A stretch of DNA of 64,000 bases from Paramoeba atlantica (Eukaryota; Discosea), in NCBI GenBank assembly GCA_977017575.1, contig CDRNVI010000154.1, positions 1 through 64,000 of the forward strand, read 5' to 3'. Shown piece by piece: positions 22,741 through 34,287 of this stretch (position 1 is the stretch's first letter; each line of letters starts with the position of its first letter). The translations under genes were made by a program, and so were the position numbers. The notes under the pieces were generated by a model. It ran no database searches, had not been told where the DNA came from, and was given only the letters and a program-made list of their open reading frames with translations.

Positions 22741-24048
22741 TCTCATCTTCTGGAAGAATGTTCTGTGGCTGAGAGCCTTCTCCAAGCAATGGGAAGGAAA
22801 TGTATTTTGTTGAATGTACCCAGCTGGCAAGAAACTAAGAATGTGTGTGGCCTTGTCTCAAATTTTCTCACCAGACAAGAAACCTCTGTGGTGAGTGTTG
22901 CCCTGTTGAGTTTGTGGCTCACAGTGTGTGCAGAAGGATCGAAATCACCCCAGTATGCTACTGAAATTTTCAAAAAAATCTTGAAAAAGAACAAAATCCT
23001 CCCTTGGCCCCAAGAACCCAAACAAAGAAAGGAACCAAAGAGAAGGAAAGTTTTAAATTTAAAGACTTTCAAGTGTTTTATGATGGTTCAGGCTGTACAG
23101 ACCCTCATCTGGGGGGTGCAGGCTTTGCAGTTTTCAGGGAAGGGAAAGAGATTTGTGGTGGGTTTGAAACCATTCCTCTTGGATCCAACAATATTGGTGA
23201 ATTTACAGGCTGTTTGAAAGGAATGCAATGTGCCAGATCAATGACAAATGAGATTGAAGTTGTCAGGGATTGTATAATTCTCACCAAGGCTGCACCCAAA
23301 ACCCATGCCATCAAAAACTATGTCTTGAATGAACTACTTTGTGAAATCTGTAAGTTAGTAATATGCTTTGATGAGATAGAATTCATCCATGTACCCCGAG
23401 AACTTAACAAGTGAGCTGATGCAATTGCAACTGCTGCAAGTTGATCTAAAGAGGATGGAACATGTGCTATGAATAACCATCATTAGGATTCAAGATCACA
23501 ACATATTGCAGAAACCAGTGAAGAGTGGATTATTTTGAATTCAACCCTGTGGAATTGGATCAATTCCCCCCTCATCTGTGACTGGACTTTCTCCATCCCC
23601 CCAGGGAATTTTATAAGGAAATTCCAAGGAAACATGGTGACAACCCTCCATGTTTTGTTTCTGGCCCAAACTGCTTTTGAGAATGCTCTAATTTTCCCTG
23701 TAATAATTACTAAAGATATCCAAGAATGGTTTCATCAGTCCCAAGAGAGCAATCTGGTGAGGAGCTTTATTGAGAAAGATTTTCGAAGGAATGTAATTAA
23801 CTTCATAGAAACCTCCAAACCAAATTCACTCCCTGGTTTTAGAAGACGAACAATCAAACGCAGACCCCTTAGTGAGAACTAAAGTTGATAAAGAAACTCC
23901 AATGCATCCCATGCTGAAGAGATCTTTGGATTTAACTCTTAATTTATCTTCCCTCCCCCTCCCCTTTCTTCCCCCCTCTTTTCCATCCTAGAAATGGTTT
24001 TTTAACTCTAATAAATGGCACCTGGTGTCTGAACCTTAAAAAAAAAAA
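22741..24048 (+). pseudogene. LINE-1 C-terminal RNase H and 3' UTR with A tail
   Basis: The frame 23004-23414 contains a type I RNase H: FYDGSGCT with the first Asp, NNIGEFTGCLKG with the Glu, RDCIILTKAA with the second Asp, then HVPRELNK. Some LINE clades are known to carry a C-terminal RNase H. About 150 further codons follow to near 23880, broken into short frames. The 3' UTR has a pyrimidine-rich run (CCCTCCCCCTCCCC), CTAATAAATGGCACCTGG and an A tail. The 3' end recurs at 4872-5304, 34288-35405 and 54525-55144. Confidence 0.88.
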
Positions 24049-24063
24049 TATTTTCAAACTAAT

Positions 24064-24688
24064 AAGCAAAAAATATCCAATTTCTAAGATGTAACATTAA
24101 AAAAAACTTTATTTCAAATGATATAAGAGATAGAAGATTATAGTTAAACTTTTAAAATTATAAAAGATTTTTTAAAGTTAAATATATTATATAAAAAAAA
24201 AAATTTTAAAATAATATAATTTCAATTTTAAGGTATTTTCTTTTTTTTGAAGAATAAAGTTTTGAAAAAATAATTTTAAAAAATAAAGTTTTGAAAAAAA
24301 AATTTTAAAAAAAATTTTTTTAAAAAAAAAATTTTGAAAAATTAAGTTTTAAAAAAAAAATTTCAAAAAATAAAGTTTTAAAAAAAAAATTTTGAAAAAT
24401 GAAAAAAAATTTTAAAAAATAATTCTTTGAAAAAAAAAATTTCAAAAAATTAAATTTCAAAAAATAAAGCTTTAAAAAAGAGAACACTAGAGAATTGAAA
24501 TCACACTATTTTAAAAAAATTTATTTTATACAATAATATTGAAAAACTTTTGTTTTTTCAAAGTGATTTCCACTGGAAAATGAGAAATAATATTGAAAAC
24601 ATGAGTTTTTAGCATTATTACTTATTTAAAACAATTTTTGGAAATTTGAAGTTAAGTCTTTAAAGAATAGATTACTTTACTATAGGTG
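24064..24688. repeat. A/T low-complexity tract
   Basis: From about 24180 to 24480 the DNA consists of repeats like AAATAAAGTTTTGAAAAAAA and TTTTAAAAAAAA, with almost no C. It is locally self-complementary. No gene or element end was recognised. Confidence 0.8.
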
Positions 24689-24930
24689 TTTTTTTCTTTT
24701 TAATATTGAACTTTATTAAGTGATGGTTTAATCTAAAGCTACTAATTTTTTAAGATTAAAAATAATAAAAATAGAATTTCACCTCTTTAGGTTCAAATAG
24801 TTCAAAAACCTTTAATTTACTTAAATTCCTTCTCAAAAAATTTATTTTCTGCTTTTTAGCAGATAAAACAAAGAATAATCTATTTTGTTTTTCACATTCA
24901 AGTGAGCAAGAAGAGAAAATAATATTTTTG
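24689..24930 (-). repeat. SINE2, head missing
   Basis: Minus-strand SINE2 from the tail complement (TTTCTTTTTAATATTGAAC) through the core (TTTTCTGCTTTTTAGCAGA) to about 24930, where repeat Y begins. The tRNA-like head is absent. C/G to T/A decay is heavy. Confidence 0.83.
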
Positions 24931-25384
24931 CTTTTTGTGTTTTCTTCAAATAAAGATCAAAAAAGTGGATGGTAGAAGTAAAGAAAAGTATAAAAGAAAA
25001 ACATAAGAAAACACAAAAAGCAAACACCATCCAAAATAGTAACTAAAAAAAAGTGTACAATTTTTGAAAAATCAAATGTGATATATTATAATATTTTTGA
25101 AAGTAAGTTTAAAAATTTTAATTTTAATAAAACATTTTAGCATTCTTTAAAAAAATATAGCTTTCAAGCAAAATTGTTTCACAGTTTTGCAAATGTAGAT
25201 TTTAGAACTAAAAGCTATAAGAAGTGTTATTATTATGAAAAACATAAGCATGTTCAAAGCAATTGTCCATCTTGAAGATTGAAGAGTCTATTTGAAACAA
25301 TTCCATTTGAAAGAGTTCTATTTGAGCTGTTAGAAAACTAGACATATGATAAAAGATTGTTCTGAAAAGAAGTCAATAATTGAT
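24931..25384. other. Repeat Y copy and zinc-knuckle-like remnant
   Basis: Positions 24945-25085 match 13805-13955 (repeat Y). Around 25195-25275 one frame reads like a decayed zinc knuckle (CYYYEKHKHVQSNCPS) and another near 25340-25370 reads HMIKDCSEKKS. That would suit a gag-type fossil of an LTR element. It is broken and too short to classify. Confidence 0.4.
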
Positions 25385-27575
25385 TTGGGGGGTGGAAACT
25401 CTCCAGAAGCAGCTGTTGAGAACTGGAATAACCCTTCAAAAGGGTAGAAATGGAGATTAAAAATTATTCCTCAAATGATTAAAGTTGGTCTCTCTCATAT
25501 TTCAAGTCTTGAACAACAACTTAGAGTCTTCCTCAACAACCATCCAGCTCATCTCAACAAGAAGTCCTCCCCTAAGGTGAGAGGAGTGATTGTTGATGGC
25601 ATCTTGTTTCATAATTCAACTACTATGAGAGAAGCTCTTAAAGGTTTTTGGGGTAATCTCCTAGGAACTAAATGTTCTTATGATCTAAAAGCCCTGAATG
25701 AATTCCTTGATAACCACCCCTTTTGCTTTTCAGACTTTGAAAAATCTTCTAAGAGTTGAGAAGCTGCTCCTTCAAGCCAACAACACTAGTGCAAACTCTA
25801 ATGGAATTTTTTTCTCCCTCTATCAAAAAACTTATAAAAAATATTAAAAGATGTGAGTTGAATTAATCCAACAAACAGGAGAAAGTATGAAATTTCCTAA
25901 CTCCTTTGGAGAAAACCAATTGTATTTGATTCCCAAGATTGAAACATTTCTCACCCTGACCAGTTCAGACCTATAAGTGTAACAAACTCTAATTATCAAA
26001 TTATAATATATTGGACTCTTTGGTTTTCTGAAATTGCAAGTGGAGTAATCTTTGATACTCAACATGCAATGTTCAAGGGAAAATCAATTGATGCAACTGT
26101 GGAAACAATTTATAATATCTTCTATAAAGTCTTGGCTGATGAATAAGATATTATTCTCCTTCAAATTGACTTTTGCAAAGCTTATAACTATGTAAACTGT
26201 GATGCTTTGATTCACATCTTGAAGAGATTGAAGGCTCCTCAAGCCATCTTTGTGATTGAGAAAGTACTTCACCCCTCCAAAACTTGGTTACCCTCAATTG
26301 GAGGAAAACCTGATTCCTCTCTAGTTGATTCTATTACCAGTAGAACTAAAGTCCAACAAGGCTGCCTAATCTTCCCTCTTCTCTTCTTAATTGTTTTTAA
26401 TTTATTGCTGGTGAGCTTCAACAAGAACCACCCTCTTGAAAAGCTCTCTAGTTTTATGGATAACTTTGAACTACTTTTGAAAAAAGTTAATACCATTAAT
26501 CTCTTGACTCTCACTTTTCAGAAGTATGAAAAGGCAACTGATGCTCTCTTGAATTACTCAAAGTGCTTTGTTTTAACAACTCAAATGTATAAACCTTCTG
26601 GCCCTTGGTCTATAATATCCAAAACCAACTTTCAAAGCAATAAAACAACCTATTTGGGTGTTTGAATAAGTTGTAAGATGGACTCAAAGAAGGATTGGCT
26701 TAAAGTATGTGAAAAGATAAAAGGAGTAAGTAAGGTCATTAAGAATTAAGGAAAGCTCTTTGTAGTGAAAGTAAGAATGATCAACACTTACTTAATTTCC
26801 TGTATGAGCTACTTGGCCTGCTTTAAGCTTATTCTCCAATCTATATCTGTGATAGTATGAAAACTCATTCAAGCTGTCTTGGGAGCTTATATCAATCTGA
26901 AAAGCACCATTTTAACTGCTTGCCATCCTTTAATGAGTAGTAAATGTTAAGTTCACCATTTCATTCTCTTCAACCAAAACTAATTATAGTTTCCTTTCTT
27001 ATCAAGTACCTATTGTGCTTGAAGATATCTCTTAAAAGAAATTGTGGTATAATGGTTTAGTTGATAAAACAGCTATTACTTCAATTTAGGGTTGCAGGTT
27101 CAAATCTCAAAGAAGAAAATATTAAAAACATTATTTTTTCTTCTTGCTCACTTGAATGTGAAAAATAGAATAAGTTATTCTCTACTCTGTCTGCTAAAAA
27201 GCAAAGAATAAATTCTTTGAAAAGGAGTTTAAGTGAATTAAAGGTCTTTGAACCATTTGAATTTAAAGAGGTGAAACTCTATCCTTATTATCTTTAACCT
27301 TAAAAAATTAGTGGCTTTGGGTTAAATTATTACCTAATAAAGTTCAGTGTTAAAAAGAAAGATATCTACCAAGAAGGTGGAAAGATCAAATGCATTGTTT
27401 ACAACTTAGTATATACTCTTAAACCTCAGCTTCAACAAAACCTTACCAAATTTCTAATTCATAGCTTCTCTATAATGGATAAGATTTCCCACTTTACTTT
27501 GAAACCTCCTATCAATTAATTATATAACACTGCCTCCAAAATATTATGGAAAACAGTATGTTTTTTTAAGCCCTA
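25385..27575 (+). pseudogene. LINE-2 reverse transcriptase (older LINE family)
   Basis: Protein-level similarity to LINE-1 runs in order: NHPAHLNKKSSPKVRGVIVDG, FGENQLYLIPKIE, MFKGKSIDATVE, LLQIDFCKAYNYVN, KVQQGCLIFPLLF and SFMDNF (FMDD-box equivalent altered) between 25475 and 26665, then connection sequences to 27575. Many stops and frame changes show it is old. A SINE2 sits at 27031-27362. The matching downstream part resumes at about 29990, so repeat X inserted into or was joined to this LINE. I name it LINE-2 because it differs strongly from LINE-1. Confidence 0.82.
27022..27370 (+). repeat. SINE2 inside LINE-2
   Basis: A complete SINE2 with head GTGGTATAATGGTTTAGTTG, B box GGTTCAAATC, core CTGTCTGCTAAAAAGCAAAG and tail TTCAGTGTTAAAAAGAAA. 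AAGATATCT occurs on both sides (27022-27030 and 27359-27367 approximately), a short target duplication in the LINE-2 coding sequence. Confidence 0.85.
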
Positions 27576-27765
27576 TTGTGGTCTTTTTTTTTTTTTTTTA
27601 CATTTGTTCATTTGGTGGTGTTGTGTTGCTTGCTGCTATGAGATAAAGCTCTCACTCTTGTGAAAGGAAATGATTTTGTTGGAACTTTCTTTTTCAATCA
27701 ATTGATAGGTTTTGTTTCATTCTTTAGTTTGTGTTAAACAAAAGAAGTCCTTTTTTTTTTTAAAA

Positions 27766-29925
27766 CTAATTTTTGATGAAGAGATGGTTGACAAATTTAT
27801 CACAAGTGCTATTTGTCTTTCACTTTTTCTTGTTCAGAGAGAAGATGGCTAGTGTTTTGTGTTGATTTTTCAATTCTTCAAAGTCTAATTTTTATACAAG
27901 CAGTTTGTCAGAGAATTATCAATAAGTTTTCATGGCCAAACAAAAGGACAAACAAAGTTATAACAAAACTCAGAGGTTAGACTTTTTGGAGAGAGTACAA
28001 GGATCAAAGAAGATGAAAGGTTTTTTTTTTTTTTTCTTTGCTTTCTTTAGTTGTTTTTTTTTAAGATTTTTTTTCTTTTATAAAATTTTCACTTTCTTTT
28101 CTTTTTTTTTCTCACTTTTTTTTTCATAAGTTAACCCTAGAACAAATTCTAGTAACTCTTTATCTGACAAGAAAATTTTAGTCAAAAAGACAGATCAATC
28201 TTTTTAATTTGTGAATGATTTACCCTCAATGAACTGTTCCATATAAAGTGTTCTGCAACTCTCACTTTTTTTACAACTCTTTTTGATTTTTTAAGTTCAA
28301 ATAAGAACTATGGAAAACAAGTTCTAATGATGATTATTAAAAAGTTGGAAAATGAACTGCAGTTGAGGTTTTTTGCAAAGACAATTTATAAGTTCTATGT
28401 TGCTATAAAAAAGAAAGAAGAAAAAAAAAACATTTCTAATTGATTGATGAACAATTTTTTTTTTTTTTTTTAAGATAAACTTTATTCAATTAGTAGTTTT
28501 TAATCTAAGCCATTTAAATTACATCAAATTATGTTTGTTTTTAACCTCTAATGAGAGGTGAAGTTTTAAACTTCAGTTTAGTTCAGTTGGTTTTTATACT
28601 GAACTTTAGAACTTCTGCAAGTTCAGGCTGGAGGATGCACATTAGAAGGGAGAATAATCTAAAACTCCTTCCAAGAGAATTTATCCTCAACTTTTTAACA
28701 GATAGGGCTGAGATGTAACCTGTTCCAATTTTCACACTTCTTCAAAAGCTCCTCACTCCAATCAAATCACTCTACAGCACCAGAAAAATTTTCTATAATA
28801 TCAAAAAACTGGGATTTGAACTTGCCCCCCCAGGGTTGAATATAGTCAAATTTACAACTAAACTACAGGTGCCAACTCATTGATTGATGAACAAGCAAAT
28901 TGAATATTATAAAAGTATCACTGATTAATTATCTCCCCTCTTTTATTATTTGAAAAGAAGTTAAAAAAAGAATTTACTTCTTTTTGTTTAGATTCCCCTT
29001 TTTTTATAAAGAAGGTTTATCATAAATTAGGTTCCTTTAATTTCTTTCTCCTTTTTATTCTCTTGTTAAAGAATAAAAACTCAAAACAAAAAAATAGAAA
29101 TTGAATCAAGAGTTTTGAGTTGCCAGTTTGGTGAAGCAATAAATAAGAGACAAAAAGAACAAATTAAAAAGAGTGAATATTAAAGAACAAAGTATGAACA
29201 AATTGCTGAAAATGTCAATCTAACCTTTCTAGCTTACCTTTATTGTTCAACAAAGTTGTTGATTTATGAACACAATATTTGTGATTGAGTTGGTTATTGT
29301 AAAGATAGACAATGTTTTTTTTCAGAGTTTCTTGGAGTGAAGAGGTTCTCTTGGTTGTTTTCAACTTTTTTTCTTCAAATTTCTTTTCAAAATAGCTTTC
29401 ATCAGCCTCAAGAAGCTAAAGAAAAGGAGTTTGAGTGTGTTTTATCATAGCCATTATTTTCTCAAACTTTTTAAGCTTAGCTTTTTTCACCTTTTTTGGA
29501 AAATAGAGTCACAGAGAATTTTTTGACTTAAAACACAACCTAAAAAAGGAATAAAAAATCATTCAAATTTTTTGTTTTATTTTTTTTTGCTTTTTTTTTG
29601 TTTTTTTTCAAGTCCAAAAGCAAAATAGTAAAGGAAAAAGAAAAAGATACAATACAAGGAATGTGTGGTGTTTGGTGAAAACCTCAAAAACTTTGAAAAC
29701 TATTGTAAAGTTGTGTTGGAAAACTTTGTGGATGAATATATTTCAGCCATCTTTTTAAACAATCTTATGGCCTCTGCAAGTAATAATTTGAATTCTCTTT
29801 GATTCTCATTCTTTTTCTTAAAAAATGTTCTCAAAAAGTTGTTTACAACACCTTAAAAGTATTGGATTGTAACAAAAAAAATAGATCTGAATTTTGTGTT
29901 TTAAACCTGAGATTTTTCATGAAAT
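27766..29925 (+). repeat. Repeat X, left arm of a long inverted repeat
   Basis: The arm begins near AACTAATTTTTGATGAAGAG and ends near TTTTTCATGAAATTG. It is the reverse complement of 31316-33037; each arm is about 1.72 kb once the SINE1 at 28455-28878 is removed. Sampled identity is roughly 93%. A short frame starts with ATG at 27932 (MAKQKDKQSYNKTQRLDFL); the other arm has ATA there. No domain is recognised. It lies between two halves of LINE-2. Confidence 0.9.
28439..28894 (-). repeat. SINE1 in repeat X left arm, 16-bp TSD
   Basis: A complete SINE1 at 28455-28878 in minus orientation flanked by ATTGATTGATGAACAA (28439-28454 and 28879-28894). The right arm of the inverted repeat lacks it and keeps the site once near 32345-32360, so insertion followed the duplication. 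Confidence 0.93.
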
Positions 29926-29989
29926 TGGAGGTGGTGTAAGAAAGAAAAAGAATTTCAAACCCACCTCTTTGAAACTTGTATTTATATTA

Positions 29990-31240
29990 AAAGTTATTTT
30001 GAGAAAATGGAATATAACTGCATCAAGTTGAAACTTCCTTCTTGGAAATCTTCTACCTTTGTGTGTGGACTTACTGTTCAATATTGCTCCAACTTCTTCA
30101 CTTCAATAGTGAGTGTTGCTTTACTAACACTGTGGATAACTGTTTGTGCTGAAGGATCTCAATCAGCTGAGTATGCTATTGATATCTTTCACAAAGTTTT
30201 AAAGAAAAACAAGCTTCTTCCCAAACCTCCTTGTAAAGACTCAACCTCTGCAAAGAAAAAGAGAGAGATTGAAAAGTTCAAGTTTAAAGGTTTACAAGTT
30301 TTCTATGATGGCTCAAGCCATACTAATTCTCACCTCAGTGGTGCTGGCTATGCTATTTTCAGAGATGGGAAGGAAATCCTGGCTGGTGTTAAAACTATTT
30401 CTTTTGGTACAAATAATGTTGGTGAATTCAAAGGCTGTCTCCTAGGATTAAAGAGTGCAAGAGGTTTGGATTTCCACATCCAAATTGTTGGTGATTGTAT
30501 AATATTAACCAAAGCAGCTCCTAAGAACTACAATATTAGTAATTATGAACTTAACTTCCTGTTGATAGAGATTAAAGCAACTGCTGTTAAATTTGAAGAT
30601 ATTAAATTTATCCATGTTTTCTATGAACTTAACAAACATATTGATGCTATTGCCACTGCTGCTAGTTGATCAATTATGGATGGAATAGCTGCTGTTAATG
30701 ATTCCCAATAGAACCTTCATGCTAGACAAGTGGGAAAAACTAAAGAAGAATGAATTGTTAACAACTCTCTCTTATGGACTAAACTGAACAACCTCCTCAA
30801 ACACAATTGAAGTTATCCCATCTCTTCTCCCTCCTTCTTGAGAAAATTTCAAGGTTTAGTGATTACAACTCAAGTGGTATACTTCTCTAAACCTTTCTCT
30901 CCTGATGGAACCTTGATAACACCTGTAGCCCTCTCTAAAGACCTCCATGATGTATATTCTACTTCAATCCTAAGTAACAAGTTATGTGAAAGTATGTTGA
31001 ATAATGAAAAGAACAAAAAGAAAAGGAAAAGAAAGAAAAAAAGAGATGTAATCTTTAAAAAAGATAGACTTCCTCCAAGTAATGATGAAGATTAACTAAC
31101 TATTTTAATAATTAATTAATTTAAATGTAATTAATCATGTTTATGGTACCAATTGATAAAACCTAAACTATCTTTTCCATCTATATGATGGTTTTTTATC
31201 TTAATAAATTAATGGCATTTGCTGATGTTGAGTGAAAAAA
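29990..31240 (+). CDS. LINE-2 RNase H region and 3' end
   Basis: An intact-looking frame 30007-30669 (about 220 codons) aligns with the LINE-1 C-terminus: LPSWKSSTFVCGL, VSVALLTLWITVCAEGS, then RNase H with FYDGSSHT, NNVGEFKGCLLG and GDCIILTKAAP, keeping the Asp-Glu-Asp residues. After an in-frame TGA at 30667 more C-terminal sequence follows to 31095 (KKRKRKKKR-type basic tail). The 3' UTR ends in AATAAATTAATGGCATTTGC and an A run at ~31235. It is the downstream part of the LINE at 25385-27575. Confidence 0.82.
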
Positions 31241-31315
31241 AAAAAAAGAGTGGAAACGCTCCAATAGATTTATTAAATTATTTGAAAGAAAAATTTGATT
31301 ATGATTATTGCTTTC

Positions 31316-33037
31316 AATTTCATGAAAAATCTTAAGTTTAAGACACAAAGTTCAGACCTATTTTTTTTGCTACAATCCAGTGCTTTTAAGGTGTTGTAAG
31401 CAACTTTTTGAGACCATTTTTTATGAAAAAGAATGAGAATTAAAGAGAATTCAAATTATTACTTGCAGAGGTTACAAGATCATTTAAAAAGATGACTGAA
31501 ATATGTTTACCCACAAAGTTTTCCAACACAACTTTACAGTGGTTTTCAAAGTTTTTGAGGTTTTCACCAAACACCACACATTCCTTGTATTGTATCTTTT
31601 TCTTTTTCTTTCACCATTTTGCTTTTGGACTTAAAAAAAACAAAAAAAAAACAAAAAAAAACAAAACAAAAAATTTGAATGATTTTTTATTCTTTTTTCA
31701 GGCTGTACTTTAAGTCAAAAAATTCCCTGTGATTCTATTTTCCAAAAAAGGTGAAAAAAGCTAAACCTAAAAAGTTTGGAAAAATAATGGCCATAATAAA
31801 ACATACTCAAACTCCTTCTTTTTGGCTTCTTGAGGCTGATGAAAGCTATTTTGAAGAGAAATTTAAAGGAAAAAAGTTAAAAACAACCAAGAGAACCTTT
31901 CCACTCCAAGAAACCCTAAAAAAAAACATTATCTGTTTTTATAATAACCAACTCAATCATGAATATTGTGTCCACAAATTGACAACTTTATTAGACAATA
32001 AAGGTAAGCTAGAAAGATTAGATTGACATTTTCAGTTTGTTCATACTTTGTTCTTTAATATTCACTCTTTTTAATTTGTTCTTTTTGTTTCTTATTTATT
32101 GCTTCACTAAATTAGCAACTCAAAACTCTTGGTTCAATTTCTATTTTTTTGTTTTGAGTTTTTATTCTTTAACAAGAGAATAAAAAGGAAAAAGAAATTA
32201 AAGGAACTTAATTCATGATAAATCTTCTTTGCAAAAAAAGGGGAATTCAAACAAAAAGAAGTAAATCCTTTTTTTAGCTTCTTTTCAAATAGTAAGAGAG
32301 GGGAAATAATCAATTGATGATACTCTTGTAATTTAATTTGCTTGTTCACCAATCAATCAGAAATGTTTTTTCTTTTCTCTTTTTTTCTTTATAACAACAT
32401 AGAGTTTGTAAATTGTTTTTGCAAAAGATCTCAACTGCAGTTCATTTTCCAACTTTTTAACAATTACCATTAGAATTTGTTTTCTATAGTTCTCATTTGA
32501 ACTCAAAAAATCAAAAAAAGTTGTAAAAAGAGTGAAAGTTGCAGAACACTTTGTATGGAACAGCCCATTGAGGGTAAATCATTTGCAAATTGAAAGGATT
32601 GGTTTGCCTTTTTAACTAAAATTTTCTTGTCAGATAAAGAGTTACTAGAATTTGTTCTGGGGTTAACTTATGAAAAAAAAAATGAGAAAAAAAGAGAAAA
32701 AAAAGTGAAAATTTTATAAAAGAAAAAAAATCTTAAAAAAGAACAACTGGAAAAAGCAAAGAAGAAAAAAAAAGAAACCTTTCATCTTCTTTGGTTCTTG
32801 TACTCTCTCCAAAAAGTCTAACTTCTGAGTTTTGTTATAACTTTGTTTGTCCTTTTGTTTGGCTATAAAAACTTATTGATAATTCTCTGACAAACTGCTT
32901 GTATAAAAATTAGACTTTGGAAAATTGAAAAATCAACACAAAACACTGGCCATCTTCTCTCTGAACAAGAAAAAGTGAGAGATAAATATCACTTGTGATA
33001 AATTTATTAATCACCTCTTCATCAAAAATTAATCTAG
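31316..33037 (-). repeat. Repeat X, right arm of the inverted repeat
   Basis: Reverse complement of the left arm without the SINE. A plus-strand frame 31751-32026 (91 codons, ending DNKGKLERLD) is open here; it has no recognised domain. The spacer between the arms holds the LINE-2 3' end. Whether repeat X is a mobile element is not known: no terminal motif or clear target duplication was found. Confidence 0.88.
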
Positions 33038-33696
33038 AAAAATGTTATATTGGGCAGAAATCAAATTGTATTTAATTAAAATGATGTTAAAGAATTAGAA
33101 GTCTTAGTTGAAGATGTTCATTCAGTTTTTTCCTCTCAAAAAATAAGTTCCTTTAAGAATAATCATGTTTGGTATGAAGAAAAGGAAGTTTCTATAGATG
33201 AAACCCAATGGGAGAAAGAGAAGGTTAATATACTTCTTTAAAGTGTTGAAAGTGTTTTAGATGTGAATGCTAAGCTCTCAACAAGCAGTTTTTGTAATTT
33301 GATTAATTCAGAATTTCAAGTTATTCTTAAAGATTTTAATTCTATGTAAACTTAACAGTATTTGATTTCCTGGAATATTCAACCTGCAGTAAAGAATCAA
33401 GGAATGGATGAACAATGGTTGAGTTAAGAAGTGAGATAAGAATTCAAAAAATGTTTGGAATTTTCCTCTTCTAACAGTACCAAAACAATTTGGTGGTGTA
33501 AATAAAGCTGATGATATAAGATTGTGTATTGATTTGTGAAAAGTTAATTTGAAGTTAAAGGAACTAATTTATACTTTATTAACACATGTTGAAATGTTTA
33601 AAACAGTTGGTGGTGTGAAATTTTTTACTGAAATTGATTTGTCTAGTGCTTACCACCATATTAAAGTGGAGAAAGATAGTCAACCTCTACTTGGTG

Positions 33697-33952
33697 GGGT
33701 TGGTGCATATAGTTTTGTTGTAAATTTAACTATATCCAACCTTAGAGGGGTAAGTTCAAATTCCAGTTTTTTGATATTTTAAAAAATTTTTCTAGTGTTG
33801 TAAAGTGATTTGATTGGAGTGAGGAGCTTTTGAAGAAGTGTGAAAATCAAAATAAATTATATTTCAACCTTGTTTACTAAAAAGTTGAGGATAAATTCCC
33901 TTGAAAGAAGCTTTGAATTATTCTCTCTTCTGATGTGTATTCTCCAACCTAA
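33697..33952 (+). repeat. SINE1, 5' part only
   Basis: The head (GGTTGGTGCATATAGTTTTG), B box region and core of a SINE1, ending at TTCTCCAACCT where a SINE2 follows at once. The 3' third is missing. Confidence 0.85.
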
Positions 33953-34270
33953 TTGTGGCATAATGGCTTAGTTGGTAAAACAGCTATTACTTCAATTCAA
34001 GGTTGCAGGTTCAAATCTCAAAAAAGAAAATATTAAAAACATTATTTTCTTTTCCTGCTCACTTGAATGTGAAAAACAAAACAAATTATTCTCTGCCCTG
34101 TTTGCTAAAAAGCAAAGAATAAATTTCCTAAGAAGGAGTTTAAGTGAATTAAAAGTCTTTGGACCATTTGAACCTAAAGAGGTGAAACTCTATCCTCATT
34201 ATCTTTAACCTTAAAAAATGAGTGGCTTTGGGTTAGATTATTACCTAATAAAGTCCAGTATTAAAAAGAG
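33953..34270 (+). repeat. SINE2 joined to the SINE1 fragment
   Basis: A complete SINE2 from AATTGTGGCATAATGG to TCCAGTATTAAAAAGAGAAA. It directly abuts the SINE1 fragment upstream and a LINE-1 fragment downstream, so target duplications cannot be read. Confidence 0.87.
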
Positions 34271-34287
34271 AAAGAGAAGAGAAGCTT

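Larger units (their letters stand above)
15343..24063. mobile_element. LINE-1 locus, composite with inverted core
   Basis: The whole 8.7-kb block is bounded by the perfect duplication TATTTTCAAACTAAT (15343-15357 and 24049-24063) and ends in an A tail, so it behaves as one insertion. Inside there are three pieces of one LINE family: 5' end plus-strand (15358-16155), 5' end through mid reverse transcriptase minus-strand (16156-20665), and reverse transcriptase to 3' end plus-strand (20666-24048). The element codes for ORF1 with a zinc knuckle and ORF2 with an APE endonuclease, reverse transcriptase and C-terminal RNase H. About 6.5 kb would be full length. Confidence 0.9.

Noticed and set aside
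24180-24480. Centromere- or origin-like AT array
   Set aside because: It is only low-complexity A/T repeats with no defined unit; nothing supports such a role.
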